In this document: piece after piece, positions 15,690 to 24,198 of the stretch
Position numbering within the stretch: the stretch's first letter is position 1
How the letters are laid out: each line of letters begins with the position of its first letter
Translations under genes and position numbers: made by a program
Assembly (NCBI GenBank): GCA_018263335.1
Contig: JADFCY010000011.1
Coordinates: 1-59,340 of the forward strand
Direction of reading: 5' to 3'
DNA from: Methanolinea sp.
GTDB lineage: Archaea; Halobacteriota; Methanomicrobia; Methanomicrobiales; Methanospirillaceae
DNA length: 59,340 bases
The notes under the pieces: model-generated
What the model saw: the letters and a program-made list of their open reading frames with translations, nothing else
What the model was told of the DNA's origin: nothing
Database searches by the model: none

Positions 15690-18600
15690 TTACTGGCCCG
15701 CCGCATGCCGCTTCAGGTGCGAGACCTGCGCTTTCCAGGCCTTCATCTCATCAGGGGTGATGACCTCGACCGACCCCCCCTGGCGGTCGCCGGACGATAT
15801 GCCCATCTCGTCCTCGAGGTCCCCCTCGATCTGGAGGTAGACGGCCCGGAGCCCCTCGAGCACCTCCTCGTCCGCCTGCCACATCCCGCGTGCGTGGGCC
15901 TCGAGGAGCCTTCGCGCCATCTCCTCCATCGCAAAGACGTTGTGCTCCCTGAAGAACTCGCGGTTCTCTGCGTCCAGGAGGAAGGTTCGCGCGATGTCAT
16001 CAAAGATCCGATCATCGACCTCCCCCGTCGTCGCGTCCCACCCAAAGACTCTCCCGGCACGCTTCGAGAGCTCCGCGGCGCCCGCGTACCCGTGCTCCTT
16101 CAGGCCGTCGATGTACTGGGGGTTCAGCAGTTTTGTCCTGACCACGCGGCGGAGCTCCTCTGCGAGGGTGCGGACCTCCACCCTGGAAGTGTTCCGCGTG
16201 TCCCCGTAATAGGCCGACACCTCCCTTCCCGAGACCTCGCGGGCCGCGGCAGTCATCCCGCCATGCGAGCCGAAGTAGCAGCAGCACCCGAGGAGGTCGT
16301 ACTCGTCGGTCGCGGTCTTGTTGAAGGTCGCATCGACGGTCCGCAGCTGGGAGATCAGGTGTTCTGTTGACTTCTCCCCAAAGACACCCCTGCCGTAGGA
16401 GTAGCCGTTCCAGTAGATGAAGACGTTTGCAAGGTCGCTTTCATCATTCCAGGCCGAGGAATAGACCGCGAGGTTGACGCCCATCCCGTACGTCCCTCTG
16501 GGGGCGCCAAAGATCCGCGGGCCGGTCTCTTTGCCATCGGAGTGCTTGCGCAGGTAGTTCCACTCCGGCGGCTCGTCGAGGGCGGCAACCGCCCGGATCG
16601 CGTCGTCCAGGAACTCGATGCACCCAAAGAAGCAGTCCCGCAGAATGCCGCTCACCCTGACCGTGAGATCGATCCTCGGCCTCCCCAGACGCTCGAGCGG
16701 GATGATGCGGACACCTTTCAGCCTCCCGTGCTCCCGGACGGGCTCGGCGCCGATCAGGGCCAGGGCCTGTGCGCACTGCTCCCCGTCGGCCCACATGATG
16801 TCTGACGCCATCCAGAGGAGTGCCACGTTCTCGGGGTAGGTCCCGTGCTCCTCCCGGTACCGCTCGACAAGGACCTCTGCAAGGCGCGTCCCTACCTCCC
16901 AGGCCGCCTCGGTCGGGACCGACGACGGGTCAAGGGAATAGAAGTTCCTCCCAGTGGGGAGGATCTCCACCTTTCCGCGGGAGAGGAGGCCGGAAGGCCC
17001 GGGCGGGACGTAGCCTCCCCTCACCCCGTTGAGGAGGCTCCCGATCTCATCCGACCGATCGAGGGCGGATGATATCTCCCGGACTTCCCTTCGCAGGGAG
17101 GAGAGCCCCTCTTCGTCGGTTCTGACCAGGCGGTCCCCGAGCACCCCCCTTGCCGCCTCCGGGAGGTCCACTCCTTCCAGGACCGAAAAGACAAGCTCTT
17201 CCGAGAATCCGTCGAGCACCCGGAGGAGCGCCGTCTCTTTATCGGATATCTTCTCATCGAGCCCCATCATCCCGGCGATCAGCCGGTGGAGGTGCCCGTC
17301 GTGGTTCAGGACGGGCGCGATGAACCGTGCCCGCGTCCGACCGGAAGGGATGCGCCCAAAGACGTGCATCCCCTCCGGGATGCGGGTGCCGTAGATGCCA
17401 GAGATCAGCTTCTCCGCACCCTCGATCAGCCGGTCAAACGCGGCGGGGTCGTGGTGCGATGCCTGGTATCCCAGCTCGCGGTCGAGCCCTTCGCGCCTGA
17501 CGAGATCGGAGATCTGGTGCTGGAGGGCGTGGGCCCTCGCCCGGTCGGACCAGGAGAACTTGTGGTACTCGGCGATCTTCTCCTCGAGCTCCTTTAACAC
17601 CCCGTAGGGGCTGGTGGGGGCCATCACCGTCTGGAGGTGGTCGACGATGACTGCGCCGGCCCTCCGCTTCGCGATGGTGCCTTCGGAGGGGTTGTCGGAG
17701 TTGTAGAGGTAGAGCAGGGGGAGGTCGCCGAGGATTGCGTCAGGCAGGCACTCTCCCGAGGGCGCGGCTGACTTTCCCGGCAAAAACTCGAGGGTGCCAT
17801 GGGTCCCCACGTGGACGATGAGGTCTGCCCCAAAGACCCGCTCGAGGTAGCGGTAGACGGCAAGGTAGTGGTGGGGAGGCGGGACCTCCGGGTCATGGAG
17901 GATGCGGCAGACCTGCCCGTCGCAGCGGGAGCCGGCGCACCCCCTCTTTGGCTGGGTGCAGACGACGGCATTCCCATACGAGAGCCCGGGTATCACCATC
18001 CTGCCCTCGTAGAGCATCGCGGGCGGGACGCCGTCCCTTGCCTCTCCGGGGGGAGCCCCCCACGTCGCGACCATGCGGGCCTGCAGCGGCTCCGGGAGCT
18101 CGGAGAACCACCGCTCGTAGGTTTCTCTTCCGACCAGCCCGAGTGCCCCGCCGCGCTCGACGATGTCCTGGACCGTGGTCCACCGGAACTCGTTGATGGC
18201 ACGGCGGTCGAGGATCTCGCGGGCGAGGGCTTCCCCGCTCTCCGGGGGCTCGACGTCAAACCCCTCCCCTTTCATTCGCGCCATGATCTCGGCCACGCTC
18301 TGCAGGGCGTCAAGGTGCGCCGCAGCCCCGACGTTCGCCTCGACCGATGCGCAGGCGGAGCTGTTCAGGACAAACGCGACCCTCTTCTCTGCGGCGGGCT
18401 TCTCCTGGAGCCGGATGAGGGAGCCGATCCTCCTGACAAGGGTCCGGGTGCGTTCTTCGACCGGCAGGTGCCAGGCGTGTTCGGGACCAAGCGGCCCCTC
18501 CGCCATCGCGCTTGCAACCGGGATCATGCCGGTCATCCCGTACATCTCGGGGAGGACCACAGACCAGCCCAGTTCGATGCTCCCCATGCCGTCAAGGCTC

Positions 18601-19412
18601 TCCCTCCACTCCTGCTCGGTCCGGTAATACAGGACGAGCGGGTGGACGACCGGGACTCCCAGCGCCTCGAAGACCCTGGCGGGCTCCTCTGGGTCATGGG
18701 AGAGGGCGGAAGACTGGAGGCAGACGAGCGCGTCCACGCCCCAGAGGAACCCCCGGATCACATCGGTCGCGTCGCGAGCGCCCGCCTCGGCATCCCCGGC
18801 CCCGACCGAGAAGACCGCGATCGTGTTGTATTCGCGCTCGCATTCCCTGATGAGGGCGTCGATTGCCTGGAGGTCCCCGTTTGCCCAGTAGATCCGGTAG
18901 AAGAGGATCCCGATGGTATGCGGCTTCTCCTTCCCCCGCCACTGCCAGTATTCGTCAGCGGTGGCAAATGCGCCTGGCGCGTCCGGGTGGTACACTCCCT
19001 CCCAGAGGTGGAGCGAGGGCATCTCCCATGTCTCCGGCTGCGAGAGGACCCTCCCCCGTATGAACCGCAGCAGGTTGTGCATGTTGTCTGCCCCGCCGTA
19101 GGTGAAGTAGGCGTTCACCGTCGCGGTGACAGAGAGCGGGACGGTTGAGAGGGTCCAGAAGGAGTGGTCGTGGCCGAACGATACGACGGGGACACCTTCT
19201 GGGAGCGCGGGGATGAGGGTGTCCCAGTAGGCGTCGTTTGTCGGGTGGAGGAGGATGACGTCAGAGTCTCCCAGTTCGCGGATGCAGGAGTCCAGGTAAT
19301 CGGGGTCCCTTATGCGATACGTGGGATACGCACGGAGCGAGACCCCTGTCTCGCCGGCGGCAGTCGAGAGCATCGGGATCTCGCTCCCCCAGACAATCGC
19401 AGTCAGGCGCAT
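15690..19412 (-). CDS. cobN: CobN-type cobaltochelatase / metal chelatase large subunit
   Basis: A 1240-residue CobN/ChlH-superfamily protein that inserts a metal into a tetrapyrrole, powered by an AAA/VWA partner. Signature regions include HVGTHGTLEFLPGKSAAPSGECLPDAILGDLPLLYLYNSDNPSEG in the middle, GGTYVPPGP-like GGYVPPGPSG, and the C-terminal blocks RVSGILRDCFFGCIEFLDDAIRAVA and SAWNDESDLANVFIYWNGYSYGRGVFGEKS. The length is normal. It is the last gene of a five-gene operon, starting 3 nt after the stop of the ABC ATPase. The likely partner, a fused ChlI-ChlD, lies at 47639-49690. The metal and substrate are not certain, because methanogens normally load cobalt with small CbiX-type enzymes. 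Confidence 0.92.
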   Translation of the reverse strand: MRLTAIVWGSEIPMLSTAAGETGVSLRAYPTYRIRDPDYLDSCIRELGDSDVILLHPTNDAYWDTLIPALPEGVPVVSFGHDHSFWTLSTVPLSVTATVNAYFTYGGADNMHNLLRFIRGRVLSQPETWEMPSLHLWEGVYHPDAPGAFATADEYWQWRGKEKPHTIGILFYRIYWANGDLQAIDALIRECEREYNTIAVFSVGAGDAEAGARDATDVIRGFLWGVDALVCLQSSALSHDPEEPARVFEALGVPVVHPLVLYYRTEQEWRESLDGMGSIELGWSVVLPEMYGMTGMIPVASAMAEGPLGPEHAWHLPVEERTRTLVRRIGSLIRLQEKPAAEKRVAFVLNSSACASVEANVGAAAHLDALQSVAEIMARMKGEGFDVEPPESGEALAREILDRRAINEFRWTTVQDIVERGGALGLVGRETYERWFSELPEPLQARMVATWGAPPGEARDGVPPAMLYEGRMVIPGLSYGNAVVCTQPKRGCAGSRCDGQVCRILHDPEVPPPHHYLAVYRYLERVFGADLIVHVGTHGTLEFLPGKSAAPSGECLPDAILGDLPLLYLYNSDNPSEGTIAKRRAGAVIVDHLQTVMAPTSPYGVLKELEEKIAEYHKFSWSDRARAHALQHQISDLVRREGLDRELGYQASHHDPAAFDRLIEGAEKLISGIYGTRIPEGMHVFGRIPSGRTRARFIAPVLNHDGHLHRLIAGMMGLDEKISDKETALLRVLDGFSEELVFSVLEGVDLPEAARGVLGDRLVRTDEEGLSSLRREVREISSALDRSDEIGSLLNGVRGGYVPPGPSGLLSRGKVEILPTGRNFYSLDPSSVPTEAAWEVGTRLAEVLVERYREEHGTYPENVALLWMASDIMWADGEQCAQALALIGAEPVREHGRLKGVRIIPLERLGRPRIDLTVRVSGILRDCFFGCIEFLDDAIRAVAALDEPPEWNYLRKHSDGKETGPRIFGAPRGTYGMGVNLAVYSSAWNDESDLANVFIYWNGYSYGRGVFGEKSTEHLISQLRTVDATFNKTATDEYDLLGCCCYFGSHGGMTAAAREVSGREVSAYYGDTRNTSRVEVRTLAEELRRVVRTKLLNPQYIDGLKEHGYAGAAELSKRAGRVFGWDATTGEVDDRIFDDIARTFLLDAENREFFREHNVFAMEEMARRLLEAHARGMWQADEEVLEGLRAVYLQIEGDLEDEMGISSGDRQGGSVEVITPDEMKAWKAQVSHLKRHAAGQ

Positions 19413-19415
19413 GGG

Positions 19416-20189
19416 TCACTCGCTCCCGACGGGCTCCAGGGGGACGATCAGGGGATACCCGTCCTCCCTGCCCACCCGTGCGGACACCCCGTATACGGTG
19501 CGTATCAGGTCCTCGGTGAGGATCCCGGAGGGGGGGCCATGGCCCGCGACCCTGCCGTTGTGGAGGACCACCACCCGGTCGCAGTACCGGCCCGCAAGGT
19601 TCAGGTCGTGGATTGCCATCAGGCCCCCGATCCCCTTCTGGTTCACCACCGAGCGGATGATCTGCATGACCTCGAGCTGGTGGCGGATGTCAAGCGCGCT
19701 GGTCGGCTCATCCAGGAGGAGGAGGGATGGGTCCTGGACCAGGGCGCGGGCGATCACCACCTTCTGGCGCTCCCCGCCGCTGATCTTGGTCACCTTCCGG
19801 AACGCGAGGTGGGAGATCTTCAGGCGCTCGAGCGCCGCGCTGACCATCCCGATGTCGGACTCCCCCACTCCCCAGCGGACGTGGGGCCTCCTCCCCATCA
19901 GGACCGACTCAAAGACCGTCATGGCCATCCCGACAGAGAGGGCCTGGGGGACGTAGGCAAAGAGCCTCGCCCGTTCAGTGTTCCCCATACGGGCGACGTC
20001 ATGGCCCCCGAAGCGGACCGATCCCCCTGGTACGAGGATGCGGTTAATGCACTTGATCAGGGTGGTCTTGCCGCAGCCGTTCGGGCCGAGGACTCCCACG
20101 AGTTCTCCCTCTCCCACTTCGAGATCGATTCCCGAGAGGACACGCTGGTCCTCGTAGGAGAAGGAGAGGTCCGCAACTTCGAGCTTCAC
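19416..20189 (-). CDS. Metal/corrinoid ABC importer, ATP-binding subunit
   Basis: A 257-residue FecE/BtuD-type ATPase. Walker A is GPNGCGKT at residues 35-42, the signature ISGGERQKVVIARAL, and Walker B LLLLDEPTSALDIRHQ. It energises the permease encoded immediately upstream; the permease stop overlaps this gene's start by 4 nt. The GTG at 20189 is preceded by GGAGGAG. The open frame continues far upstream on this strand, but only as a shadow of the permease gene. Together with CobN it suggests uptake of iron-siderophore-like, corrinoid or other metal chelates. Confidence 0.93.
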   Translation of the reverse strand: MKLEVADLSFSYEDQRVLSGIDLEVGEGELVGVLGPNGCGKTTLIKCINRILVPGGSVRFGGHDVARMGNTERARLFAYVPQALSVGMAMTVFESVLMGRRPHVRWGVGESDIGMVSAALERLKISHLAFRKVTKISGGERQKVVIARALVQDPSLLLLDEPTSALDIRHQLEVMQIIRSVVNQKGIGGLMAIHDLNLAGRYCDRVVVLHNGRVAGHGPPSGILTEDLIRTVYGVSARVGREDGYPLIVPLEPVGSE

Positions 20190-21247
20190 CAGTACTCCTC
20201 CCTGCGCCGCATGAAGAGGTAGAGGAAGAACGGGATGCCGATGAACGCCGTCATGATCCCGACCGGGATGATCTGGGGTGCGAGGATGGTCCGGGCAAGG
20301 CTGTCTGCCCCGAGGAGGATGAGGGCGCCGACAAAGCCCGATGCCACGACCAGGTAGCGGTGGTCCCCTCCGATGGCAAGCCGCGTGATGTGCGGGGAGA
20401 CAAGCCCGATGAACCCGATGGTCCCGGTGAAACAGATGATGGAGGCCGTGATAAGCGATGCGACCATCATGTGGAGGGTCCGGGTCTGCTCGACCTTCAC
20501 CCCAAGGCTCTGTGCCACCTGGTCGCCCATGCCGAGCGCGTTGAGGTCCCACGCACGCCAGACAAGGAGGGGCGTGGCAACGCCGACGACGACAGTGACC
20601 AGGGCAAGTTTCTCCCACGACGTGTTCTGGAGGCTCCCGAACATCCAGAAGACCACGGCCTGGAGCTGCTCGGTGGTGCCGGTGTACTGCAGGAACGAGG
20701 TCATGGCGCCGAAGAGGTACATGAGGATGATCCCCGCGAGCACCATGCTCTCGGCCGAGACCCCGCGGTACCGGGAGAGGCCGTAGATCGCGATCGCGGC
20801 AAGTGCGCTCATGGAGAACGCACTGACCACAAGCGAGATCTCGCCGGAGAGCGCGGCGGGGACAAAGATGATGGCGATCGCCGCCCCGAACGTCGCCGCG
20901 GACGCGATGCCGAGGGTAAACGGGCTCGCGAGGGGGTTTCGGAGCACCCCTTGCATTATCGCCCCCGCAACCGCGAGCCCGAATCCCGCCACAACGGCGA
21001 AGAGGACACGGTGGAGGCGGAGGTCCCAGACGATGGTGTATGCGAGGGGGTCGGCAGAGAACGTCCCCGGGAATATCCCGGCCAGCACCGCCGACAACAC
21101 CTCCCCGAACGTGAGCCCCGCGGAGCCGATGATGGTCGATCCCACGGCGAGCAGGAAGATGAGGAACGAGAGGACTGCGACAAAGAGGAGCCTCTTTCCC
21201 TGCATGCGCAGGTACTGCCCGGCGATCCTCTCTCTCTCGTCCTCCAT
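20186..21247 (-). CDS. Metal/corrinoid ABC importer, FecCD-family permease
   Basis: A 353-residue membrane protein of the FecCD/BtuC family with nine to ten helices. Landmarks are GSTIIGSAGLTFGEVLSAVL, LRLHRVLFAVVAGFGLAVAGAIMQGVLRNPLASPFTLGIASAATFGAA, and TGTIGFIGLVSPHITRLAIGGDHRYLV, all standard for the family. It forms the membrane channel with the ATPase and binding protein. I take the ATG at 21247; a GTG at 21265 overlapping the previous stop is also possible. Overlaps on both sides show tight translational coupling. Confidence 0.93.
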   Translation of the reverse strand: MEDERERIAGQYLRMQGKRLLFVAVLSFLIFLLAVGSTIIGSAGLTFGEVLSAVLAGIFPGTFSADPLAYTIVWDLRLHRVLFAVVAGFGLAVAGAIMQGVLRNPLASPFTLGIASAATFGAAIAIIFVPAALSGEISLVVSAFSMSALAAIAIYGLSRYRGVSAESMVLAGIILMYLFGAMTSFLQYTGTTEQLQAVVFWMFGSLQNTSWEKLALVTVVVGVATPLLVWRAWDLNALGMGDQVAQSLGVKVEQTRTLHMMVASLITASIICFTGTIGFIGLVSPHITRLAIGGDHRYLVVASGFVGALILLGADSLARTILAPQIIPVGIMTAFIGIPFFLYLFMRRREEYW

Positions 21248-21261
21248 GCCTCTGTATCTCC

Positions 21262-22470
21262 TCACGTGGCCGGGAATACGAAGCGGTCAGGGCGTGCGAG
21301 GCCGGGGTCGAGGCCCTGGAACTCCTGCAGGTAGGTGCGGTGCAGCGATTCAGGGTCAAGGTCCTCTGCCCCGTCAGGGTGGAACCATTTCGCCATGTAG
21401 GTCACTCCGATCAGGTACTGGGGCCCCCCCACGATCGCGTTGTGGAGGACGTAGACCCTCCCGTCCCGGACCGCAGGGGTGCTGCTCCAGCCGGCCCTCC
21501 CGATGAGGGCATCCCTCACCTCGGCAAACCGGGTGCTGTTCTCCCCGGAATACCCCCCGAAGACGTACTTCCCTGAACCCGCGAGCTTGATTACGACCCC
21601 GGGCTTTCGTGCGAGGATCGACTCCGGGTCGATCTCGGGGTACTCGGCAGGGTTGTCGCGGAAGATGTTTGCGCCCCCGGCCATCGTCACCTTGTCATGG
21701 TAGCCCGAGCCCCTGGCCACGGTCTTGAAGTCGTTCCAGGTCTCGAAGTAGACCTCCGGGGGTGCGGAAGACGAGGCTGCCGCGTCAACTTTTTTGAGGG
21801 CATCCGTATAGAACCCGGCGAGGCGGGCGCCTTTCTCTTCCGCACCGAAAATCTCGGCGAGCCGGGCTGCGTCATCGAGATAGGTCTCAGGACGGTAGCA
21901 GTCAATCCGGAAGACCGGGAGATCGGGCCTTGAGAGCGTGACCCTCCGCTCGATCTCGTCGCATTCTGCCCTGCTCACCGATGCATACAGGAAGAGCGCG
22001 TCAGGGCGCATGGCGAGCATCTTCTCGTAATCAGGCGCCCAGATCGACCCGACCGAGGGATGGCCTGCGTACTCGGGGAAAAATTCCGGTTTCTGGGCGA
22101 TGAACTTGTCCACGGCCGCGATCCTCTCCCTCGTGACCCCGAGCGACCGCATCGTCTCCAGGGTCTCGCTGTTCATCACGATGATCCGGCGGAGGGGGCG
22201 GGTGAGGGTGAGGCTCTTCCCCGACGAATCGGTCACGGTCCTGGCAGTGCCGCCCCAGTGGACGTATATCCATGCGGCGTCGCGGAGGTCCGTGAGCGGG
22301 GTGCCCGGTGCCGTGGTGCCGGATGAAAGACGGGCGAGGATGGAGGACGCGAGTTCCTCCCTTGCGATGACCCCGTTTCCGTCAAGGTCGCCGGGGAGGG
22401 CGGCATCTGCCATCACGAGGGGGCTGAGGACGAGGATGGCCGCAATGACACAGGGAACCATCCTGTTCAT
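21262..22470 (-). CDS. Metal/corrinoid ABC importer, substrate-binding protein with EF-hand-like segment
   Basis: A 402-residue secreted or anchored binding protein. A signal peptide (MVPCVIAAILVLSPLVMADA) is followed by a calcium-loop-like segment, GDLDGNGVIAREELASSIL, resembling half a dockerin or an EF-hand. Next comes the periplasmic-binding-protein domain of the FecB/BtuF class (RRIIVMNSETLETMRSLGVTRERIAAVDKF onward). The binding domain captures ferric, cobalt or corrinoid ligands outside the cell. The ATG at 22470 overlaps the stop of the preceding surface-protein gene (ATGA). The EF-hand-like insertion before the ligand domain is unusual outside methanogens. Confidence 0.88.
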   Translation of the reverse strand: MNRMVPCVIAAILVLSPLVMADAALPGDLDGNGVIAREELASSILARLSSGTTAPGTPLTDLRDAAWIYVHWGGTARTVTDSSGKSLTLTRPLRRIIVMNSETLETMRSLGVTRERIAAVDKFIAQKPEFFPEYAGHPSVGSIWAPDYEKMLAMRPDALFLYASVSRAECDEIERRVTLSRPDLPVFRIDCYRPETYLDDAARLAEIFGAEEKGARLAGFYTDALKKVDAAASSSAPPEVYFETWNDFKTVARGSGYHDKVTMAGGANIFRDNPAEYPEIDPESILARKPGVVIKLAGSGKYVFGGYSGENSTRFAEVRDALIGRAGWSSTPAVRDGRVYVLHNAIVGGPQYLIGVTYMAKWFHPDGAEDLDPESLHRTYLQEFQGLDPGLARPDRFVFPAT

Positions 22471-22991
22471 CGCCTCATCCCCCCCTTTCCCCGGCATCTC
22501 GCCGCACACGCCATTCCAGCCATCGTCCCTGCAAGGAGGAGGAGGAGTGAGGGCGCTGCCTTCGGTGTCCCGGCCGTGAGAGGGGCTGCCGAGGGGACCT
22601 GGGGACTCTCTGTGCCATCCGCGTGACCCGCCACCGTCCCTCCCTCGTCAAGGACGAAGTCCGTCCACGTCCCCCGGATCGCCCCCGTGGGGTCCTCTGG
22701 TGCACGCACGACGTAGGTGATCTCGGGTTCGCCGATCACCGCAAGGAAGAGCGTCGTCCCATCGACCCTGTACTGGCCGGCGGGAAGGGAGACCTCCCGC
22801 ACCTCTGTCCCGGGGGGGAGGACTTCGGTGATCCCTGCGACCCTCTCGCCTGCAATTGTCAGCACGACGCGGTACGTGGACTGTTCTGCAGGCTCGACCG
22901 ACCGTTCGACCACCCCGGCGAACGCTCCCTGTACCACGACGGCGAAGAGGAGCAGGAGGATGGTCCCTGCGATGAGGTGCCCTCTCATCAT
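22467..22991 (-). CDS. Small surface protein heading the metal-import/CobN operon
   Basis: A 174-residue protein with a signal peptide (HLIAGTILLLLFAVVVQGAFA), an extracellular beta-rich domain (STYRVVLTIAGERVAGITEVLPPGTEVREVSLPAGQYRVDGTTLFLAVIGEPEITYVVRAP), a Pro/Thr/Ala-rich linker, and a C-terminal membrane helix with a basic tail (LLLLLAGTMAGMACAARCRGKGG). This layout is that of a wall-tethered envelope protein. I do not recognise the domain by name. The 4-nt overlap with the binding-protein gene suggests it works with the importer, perhaps as an outer ligand-capturing or docking component. Confidence 0.7.
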   Translation of the reverse strand: MMRGHLIAGTILLLLFAVVVQGAFAGVVERSVEPAEQSTYRVVLTIAGERVAGITEVLPPGTEVREVSLPAGQYRVDGTTLFLAVIGEPEITYVVRAPEDPTGAIRGTWTDFVLDEGGTVAGHADGTESPQVPSAAPLTAGTPKAAPSLLLLLAGTMAGMACAARCRGKGGMRR

Positions 22992-23019
22992 ATGGATAGT
23001 CCTTTGGATGTGATACAAT

Positions 23020-23035
23020 AAATAATAATGGTTAT
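23020..23035 (-). promoter_or_regulatory. Promoter region of the importer/CobN operon
   Basis: On the minus strand the AT island (TTATTATTTATTG-like) lies about 30-45 nt before the ATG at 22991, a reasonable place for a TATA box. It faces a second AT-rich promoter serving the divergent ABC exporter. Confidence 0.4.
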
Positions 23036-23078
23036 AATCCCTCAGTATATGGATAAAAAAATAGCAGTTCATCATACG

Positions 23079-23095
23079 ATACTAAAAAAAAGTAT
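23079..23095. promoter_or_regulatory. Inverted repeat between divergent operons
   Basis: ATACT-AAAAAAA-AGTAT is a perfect 5-bp inverted repeat around an A7 spacer, located in the divergent promoter region between the importer/CobN operon and the ABC exporter. It could be an operator, but it is short and AT-rich. Confidence 0.3.
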
Positions 23096-23241
23096 TACCA
23101 TGTGATAAATAAACTCCTCATTCCTGGATGGAGTCCCTTCTCCATTGGAGGAGACGATCCCTCTTCCTTTCTGTCGGAAGTGCTATCAGCACCGGCACAA
23201 GAGAGGTACTCTGGGAATATCCGGGGGACACGCACGACCAC

Positions 23242-24198
23242 ATGATCCCGATTCAGACATCCGGCCTGACGAAATACTACGGGTCACTCTGCGCAGTGGA
23301 CCACCTGGACCTCTCGATCGGAAACGAGATATTCGCCCTGCTCGGCCCGAACGGGTCCGGGAAGACCACGACGGTGCTGATGCTCACGACGCTGCTGTTG
23401 CCGACTGAAGGGTCCGCCACTGTCTGCGGCCACGATATCAGGGAAGAGCCACAAGAGGTGCGAAGGCTCATCAGCTACGTCCCCCAGGACATGGCAGTCG
23501 ACATCAAGCTCACGGGAAGGGAGAACGTCGCCCTCTTCGCGAAACTGTACGGGATTGCGCGGCGCGACGAGACCATCGACCGGGTGCTCGAGATGATGGA
23601 CCTTGCGGGAAGGGCCGACGACCTTGTCCGGACCTACTCGGGAGGGATGCGCAGGAGGCTCGAACTTGCGCAGGCACTCGTCCACGAGCCAAAGGTCCTC
23701 TTCCTGGACGAGCCCACCATCGGCCTCGACGTCGCGGCACGAAAGAAGATCTGGGAGCACATCCGGATGCTCAAGTCCCGGGGGATGACCATCTTTGTCA
23801 CCACCCACTACATGGACGAGGCAGACCATTCCTGCGACCGTGTCGCCATCCTCGACCACGGCCGGGTGGCGGCAGTCGACTCGCCCGCCCACCTGAAAGG
23901 GATGCTCGGAAAAGACCTCATCAGCGCGAGGGTGAGCGGGGGGTTTTCCGGCACTCTTCCTGCAGGGATCGAGCGCCTGGGTGAGAAGGAGAACGGCGAG
24001 TTCGTATTCTCATCCGACCATGCATCCGAGAAGGTGCCGGTCCTCTTCCGCTGGCTCGAGGAGCACGGCGCCGTCATCCACTCCCTCTCGGTGCGGGAGC
24101 CCACGCTCGACGACGTCTTCCTCGCCCTCGTCGGCGCAAAAGACGACGTGACGGGATTCGACGACCACAGGTTCAGGACGATGCTCCGGAGGAGATGA
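23242..24198 (+). CDS. ABC exporter, ATP-binding subunit (DrrA/NodI type)
   Basis: A 318-residue ATPase of the ABC-2 export class. Walker A GPNGSGKT is at residues 35-42, the signature YSGGMRRRLELAQAL, and Walker B VLFLDEPTIGLDVAARKKIWEHI, then the conserved TTHYMDEADHSCDRVAILDHG. The C-terminal 80 residues form the DrrA-type regulatory extension ending PTLDDVFLALVG. I use the ATG at 23242; an open upstream extension to 23128 is not convincing. It overlaps the permease gene by 4 nt. The substrate (drug, lipid or polysaccharide) is unknown. Confidence 0.92.
   Translation: MIPIQTSGLTKYYGSLCAVDHLDLSIGNEIFALLGPNGSGKTTTVLMLTTLLLPTEGSATVCGHDIREEPQEVRRLISYVPQDMAVDIKLTGRENVALFAKLYGIARRDETIDRVLEMMDLAGRADDLVRTYSGGMRRRLELAQALVHEPKVLFLDEPTIGLDVAARKKIWEHIRMLKSRGMTIFVTTHYMDEADHSCDRVAILDHGRVAAVDSPAHLKGMLGKDLISARVSGGFSGTLPAGIERLGEKENGEFVFSSDHASEKVPVLFRWLEEHGAVIHSLSVREPTLDDVFLALVGAKDDVTGFDDHRFRTMLRRR

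Noticed and set aside
17799-19148. 449-residue open frame on the plus strand
   Set aside because: It is antisense to CobN, whose motifs are intact; the translation has no recognisable domain.
20190-21359. Long upstream extension of the ABC ATPase frame
   Set aside because: It is the shadow of the permease gene in another frame; the ATPase has its own GGAGG site and GTG start at 20189.
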